NCBI RefSeq assembly: GCF_000740895.1
Contig: NC_025260.1
Coordinates: 1,530,001-1,594,000 of the forward strand
Source of the DNA: Theileria orientalis strain Shintoku
Lineage: Eukaryota; Apicomplexa; Aconoidasida; Piroplasmida; Theileriidae
Length of the DNA stretch: 64,000 nt
Direction of reading: 5' to 3'
In this document: piece after piece, positions 61,923-64,000 of the stretch
Layout of the letters: each line of letters starts with the position of its first letter
Position numbering within the stretch: position 1 is the first letter of the stretch
Notes under the pieces: generated by a model
The model's input: the letters and a program-made list of their open reading frames with translations, nothing else
What the model was told of the DNA's origin: nothing
Database searches by the model: none
Program-made: the position numbers and the translations under genes

Positions 61923-63886
61923 ATGAAAAAAATTAAACTTATGTATCATGTATTTATAATTCAGGTGTGTATGTTAAAATTTTGTTCAGGCAGACAGTTA
62001 CACACACCAGCCCAGAATACGAGTAAGAATTCTAGTAAATTGGACCCTCACAACGGTTCCAAATTAGAAAATATATATTCAAACTTAATAGAAACCAAGA
62101 AATTTATTGGAAAATCAAGTTTGTGTAAAGTTAAACAGGATGTCGACACTGAGCACAACACCGACGAAGATACTAAATTGAGCAACTGTAGCAAATGTAA
62201 TCGCAAAGAAGAAATGAGCAAGATGCCAGACATGTATACTAATTCAGCTAATAGCTCTGATAATGCTCCTAAGGGCACTTCAACTTATAGTTACCCTGAC
62301 GATACTAAAGACAACAGCGACTCTTCCAAAGTTAGGTTTGGCGCCGATAAGGCCATCGCCAGCAGGCTCAATGCCAAGAGAAACATACTTATGCGACTAA
62401 ATACCATGGCCAGCAACAGCTCCACTGACCCTTATGATCCTAATGCTGGGTACGGTAACCAATCTCCGGGTTATGGAGGCTCTGGTGGATACGCAACCGA
62501 TCCCAATGCAGGTGGCGGCATGGGGGCTCCTATGGCCGGGTCTGCTCCTGCTATGCCTGGGGACCCTTCTGCCGCGGGAATGGGCGGCGGTATGGATGCT
62601 AGCATGGGGGGAGGAATGAACAACGGCATGGCACCGCAAGCGGGCGGCTATGTGCCTGAAAGCTATCCAGGCCCAGGATCAGTTCCAGGGTCCGCCTATC
62701 CAAATCCCGGCTTCGACCCCAACCAGTCTGGATACGGGAACAACAACCAGTACGGTTACAGCAACGACTGGTATAATGGCCCCGATTCCGGCTACGGCAA
62801 CGGCAGTTATCCTACAAACCCGGTCAGTACCACGCCCTATTCCGACGAAGACGATATTCACGAAAGTTTCAAGTGCAAGTACCTTGCCTTTTTCTTCCCC
62901 GAATGCACTGACAAGAAGCCTAGAAACAGGCCAATGCCCGCACCAAATCCAATGCCCCCTGTTTCTCAGCAGTATTGCAACATTTACGGCACAACTGACC
63001 TGAACCTAAGGTAGCTTTGTCCTATCATCTGTGGTAGGTAGTGAAACCACTGCTAGTTATCCATTCAACACTAAGACTAACACGACTGTAGCGACTTTTT
63101 GTGCAATGCAAATGATTGGCTCGTGGTCAATCAGAACAATTCAGTGAGGCTCACGAGCAATAAGCCCGTTTCAACCATGCAGAACATTGAGCTAAAGGGC
63201 AATTACTGCAACAAGGAGTCGCTGTCATGCACTCTTCAACTTGTAAGTAGTCTCACTACCACCATATCAGCTACCACCTAATCACAATTAATAATAATGT
63301 CAAACAGGGGGAGAACTCCACAGCTGGACTATCAGTCAGAGGTATGAATGGTGAAAGGACCCTGATAGAATTGAACTCGCTGACCAAGACCGTATCACTA
63401 AAGCAGATTAACAATCAAACAACGCAGATATTGCTGGAGACTCCTTACGTAAGAATTCTGACGCATGTTTAAATTACTGCCTATCGGCGCCTTACTGCAA
63501 GGCTGACTAATAATTATTTAGAGTAAAATGAACAGCAACTTCCTGCACCTGGTTCAAGTGAACGATGGTGGATTCCAAGGGTAACTTTCTTTAGTAATTA
63601 CACATCTTTCTATCACTAGTGCATCATATCACATATATATTGACTATCATCTGTACATCTTACCCTCCACACACGTATCCACTTCAAACTAATCATGCTC
63701 TGTATACAGGACGTTATCTGTTTTTGTCGACGGCAATCACGTATTTTCTAAACGTGATATACCAACTCAAACCACCGGACTAATGGGTACCTACTTCTAC
63801 TTATTGCTAGAATAACAACTTATTCAGGCATGTTTATAAGCTCGGGGAACGCTACCTTCGGTAACCTGTCAGTCACCCCGTCGTGA
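61923..63886 (+). CDS. Secreted protein with Gly/Pro/Tyr-rich middle and C-terminal beta-rich module
   Basis: Six exons in frame: 61923-63010, 63092-63242, 63308-63447, 63522-63580, 63720-63786 and 63828-63886. MKKIKLMYHVFIIQVCMLKF begins a signal peptide. After a Ser/Asn/Lys-rich region with several Cys, residues about 165-310 are a Gly/Pro/Tyr/Asn/Met-rich low-complexity tract (GYGNQSPGYGGSGGY type). The C-terminus, from FKCKYLAFFFPECTDKK onward and mainly in exons 2-6, is a compact beta-strand-rich segment of about 160 residues with NDWLVVNQNNSVRLTS, NYCNKESLSCTLQL, FLHLVQVNDGGFQGTLSVFV and GMFISSGNATFGNLSV. This order and the final V-D-G-N strand recall jelly-roll or concanavalin-type modules, but no family is certain. 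Possibly a surface or secretory-organelle protein. Convergence with the window end leaves its 3' side unknown. Confidence 0.7.
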
Positions 63887-64000
63887 TTCTATACATCGTT
63901 CATTAATTTTTAAATCTGTAACATTAATGTCATTAACGTAGACGTAAACAACACGACCAATAACAGTCACCGTCGATATTTACTGCTTTACACTATTATG

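Overview
This is a 64 kb piece of nuclear genome from an apicomplexan parasite, most likely a Theileria and possibly the T. orientalis group. The reasons are: very dense genes on both strands; many very short introns (about 24-60 bp, GT..AG, often ending in TTTTAG or TGTAG); G+C-rich third codon positions set in A+T-rich introns and spacers; low-complexity S/T/N/G inserts in otherwise conserved housekeeping proteins; and a secreted protein at 57273-58082 with a FAINT (DUF529)-like segment, a domain characteristic of Theileria. The species is an inference. No prokaryotic operon, CRISPR array, insertion sequence or viral gene was seen.

Region 1 (1-28.9 kb) is a conserved housekeeping block: mitochondrial-type ribosomal protein bS16 (+), a plastid-type phosphate translocator (-), a helical-repeat organellar-type protein (-), AP-1 mu adaptin (-), proteasome ATPase RPT1 (-), a COG2-like Golgi tether subunit (+), proteasome base scaffold RPN1 (-), an FHA-domain protein (+), translation factor eIF2A (+), a type I DnaJ with a C-terminal CaaX-like box (-), and deoxyhypusine hydroxylase (-). 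Two subunits of the 19S proteasome base (RPT1 and RPN1) lie within 4 kb of each other.

Region 2 (28.9-38.2 kb) is different. Three intron-less, same-strand paralogues encode proteins with signal peptides built from repeats of about 200-280 residues. Each repeat carries a conserved core of the form Y-x-x-R-C-x-x-G-[DE]-C-x-x-[LF]-D. I do not recognise this family. Spacers here are long and A+T-rich, with isolated G+C-richer islands. This cluster is the best candidate for something undescribed.

Region 3 (38.2-56.4 kb) returns to housekeeping: PDAP1/PP28 (-), a Qc-type SNARE whose zero-layer residue appears to be His (+), a DHX37/Dhr1-type DEAH helicase (+), a membrane RING-H2 protein (+), a small multi-pass membrane protein (+), tRNA-Cys (-), the PP2A activator PTPA (+) and a very large VIP1/PPIP5K inositol pyrophosphate kinase (+).

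Region 4 (57.2-64 kb) mixes secreted and trafficking proteins: a FAINT-like secreted protein (+), an A1-family aspartyl protease (-), ESCRT-I VPS28 (-), and a secreted Gly/Pro/Tyr-rich protein with a C-terminal beta-rich module (+). Trafficking functions recur across the window (AP-1, COG, SNARE, VPS28, RING-H2). Exon junctions described below were deduced by reading splice sites and keeping the frame, not from transcripts.
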